Below are positions 63,080 to 64,000 of a stretch of DNA of 64,000 nucleotides, piece after piece. Under the pieces are notes generated by a model. It saw only the letters and a program-made list of their open reading frames with translations, did no database searches and was not told where the DNA came from. The stretch covers positions 5,989,357 through 6,053,356 of the forward strand of contig JARUPZ010000019.1 of the NCBI GenBank assembly GCA_031213475.1. The letters run 5' to 3'. Source of the DNA: Nereocystis luetkeana. Taxonomy: Eukaryota; Sar; Phaeophyceae; Laminariales; Laminariaceae. Position 1 is the stretch's first letter; every line of letters begins with the position of its first letter. The translations under genes were made by a program, and so were the position numbers.

Positions 63080-64000
63080 GTGGGTCCCCCGCCGCGCTCG
63101 CTCGCTCGCTCGTCCAGCTCGTCTAGCTCTCTTTGGCGGGCCCGGCACGGTCCCGTCCGGGCAGTTTCGTCGTCGCGCGACGGTTTCGTCGTCGCGTGAC
63201 GGTTTCGTCATCGCGACGGTTTCGTCGTCGTGACGATTTTAGTTGCCGTCGTGGCGATTTCGTCGTCGTACCGGTCTCGTCATCGTCATCGTTGTCGTGA
63301 CGGTTTCGTCGTCATGGTGCTTCCTTCGTGAGGTTTCGCTTCTGGGGATGTTTTCTTTGCCGCGACGGTTTCGTCGGCTTACGAGTAACATTTTCTTCTT
63401 CGCAACGATATATTGTCGTCGTGGCGGCTGCTTGGTCGCGACGGCTTCACCCTCGAGGGGGTTTCTTGGTCGTTACGGCTTTGTGGTCGTAAGGGTGTCC
63501 TCGTCGCGACGGTTTCGTCGTCGTTACGGTTTCTTCGTCGTGACGGTTTTATCGTTGTGGTGGTTTTGTCGTCGTGACGGTTTCTGAGTCGCGACGGTTT
63601 CATCGTCGTGGCGATTTATTCTTCGTAACGGTTTTGTTGTCTCTGGCGGTGTCTTCTTCGAAACGGTTTCTTTTTCGTCACCATTTCTGCTTCACAATGG
63701 TTTCATCGTCATGACGGCCTCGCCATCGTAACACTCACTCACCCACCCACCCACCCTCCCACCCACCCTCCCCACCCCAGCCCAAAATCCCTCTAGTGTG
63801 AAGCCTTGTTCGCCACTTAACTCTGTGACCCGAAACCGCCCTCGTCGATCGCTTCCGCTGCCGCCGCCTCTGCGCTTGCTGCCGCCGCCGCCGCTGCTAC
63901 TACCACCGCCGCCTCTCATCGCCGCCCCCCCTTTTGTAACCACCAACGCTGCACCGCACCGCACCGCACCGCGCCGCGCCGCGCGATCGCTATCGATTTT
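63080..64000 (+). other. Start of NAGS intron 7; no further exon seen
   Basis: 63130-63720 is a degenerate 17-18-bp tandem array. The remainder has CCCACCCACC and GCC/GCCGCC repeats and CGCACCGCACCGCACCGC at the very end. Open stretches are simple-sequence artefacts. Confidence 0.6.
63130..63720 (+). repeat. 17-18-bp tandem array GACGGTTTCGTCGTCGT
   Basis: About 30 degenerate copies of GACGGTTTCGTCGTCG(C/T), cleanest at 63178-63235 and 63506-63620. Each unit holds CGTCGTCG and GACGGTTTCGTC words. Confidence 0.9.

Overview
This is nuclear DNA from a eukaryote. It contains two recognisable protein-coding genes, both split by long introns (about 0.3 to 5.3 kb), inside a very repeat-rich landscape. 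The first exon of one gene, an N-acetylglutamate synthase, encodes a signal peptide ending in an ASAFAP-like A-A-F-A motif. This is the bipartite plastid-targeting signature of algae with a red-derived secondary plastid, so a photosynthetic stramenopile is likely. Long introns, moderately high GC and the retroelement types fit a brown alga best, but that assignment is inference.

Layout. (1) 1-22,235: an array of about 20 kb of C-rich, strand-asymmetric satellite (basic period 92 bp, with higher-order structure). In its first 4 kb and at its right end it is interrupted by retroelement 3' ends and by a 200-bp repeated spacer. (2) 22,236-40,691: a gene-poor stretch with MITEs, tandem and inverted repeats and a 5'-truncated non-LTR retroelement (33,275-35,210). 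That element has an RT thumb region, a CCHC knuckle and a restriction-like endonuclease-type end, with one in-frame stop. It sits exactly between copies of a 15-bp minisatellite. (3) 40,692-48,066, minus strand: seven exons of a MYST histone acetyltransferase (Esa1/Tip60/HAM type). All reading phases join, but the first exon was not found. (4) 48,067-50,307: the region between the two divergent genes. (5) 50,308 to the right edge, plus strand: seven exons of an ArgA-type N-acetylglutamate synthase, the first step of arginine synthesis. Its C-terminal GNAT domain must lie beyond the window.

Recurring dispersed families seen by eye: MITE-1 (nine copies, about 108 bp, termini like TATTACGGGGG); two hairpin MITE families; LINE-A (zinc-knuckle C-terminal fragments ending in a shared stop and a poly-C run); family B (variably 5'-truncated copies with one common 3' end and a C-rich tail); family C (200-bp spacer of the satellite); and families D and E (short dispersed repeats).

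The most interesting signals are these. Two retroelement families appear to end in poly-C rather than poly-A. Those C-rich tails grade into the giant satellite. Degenerate copies of real exon edges lie next to such C-rich tracts in introns of both genes. All repeat families were inferred by visual comparison within the window; no database search was possible.
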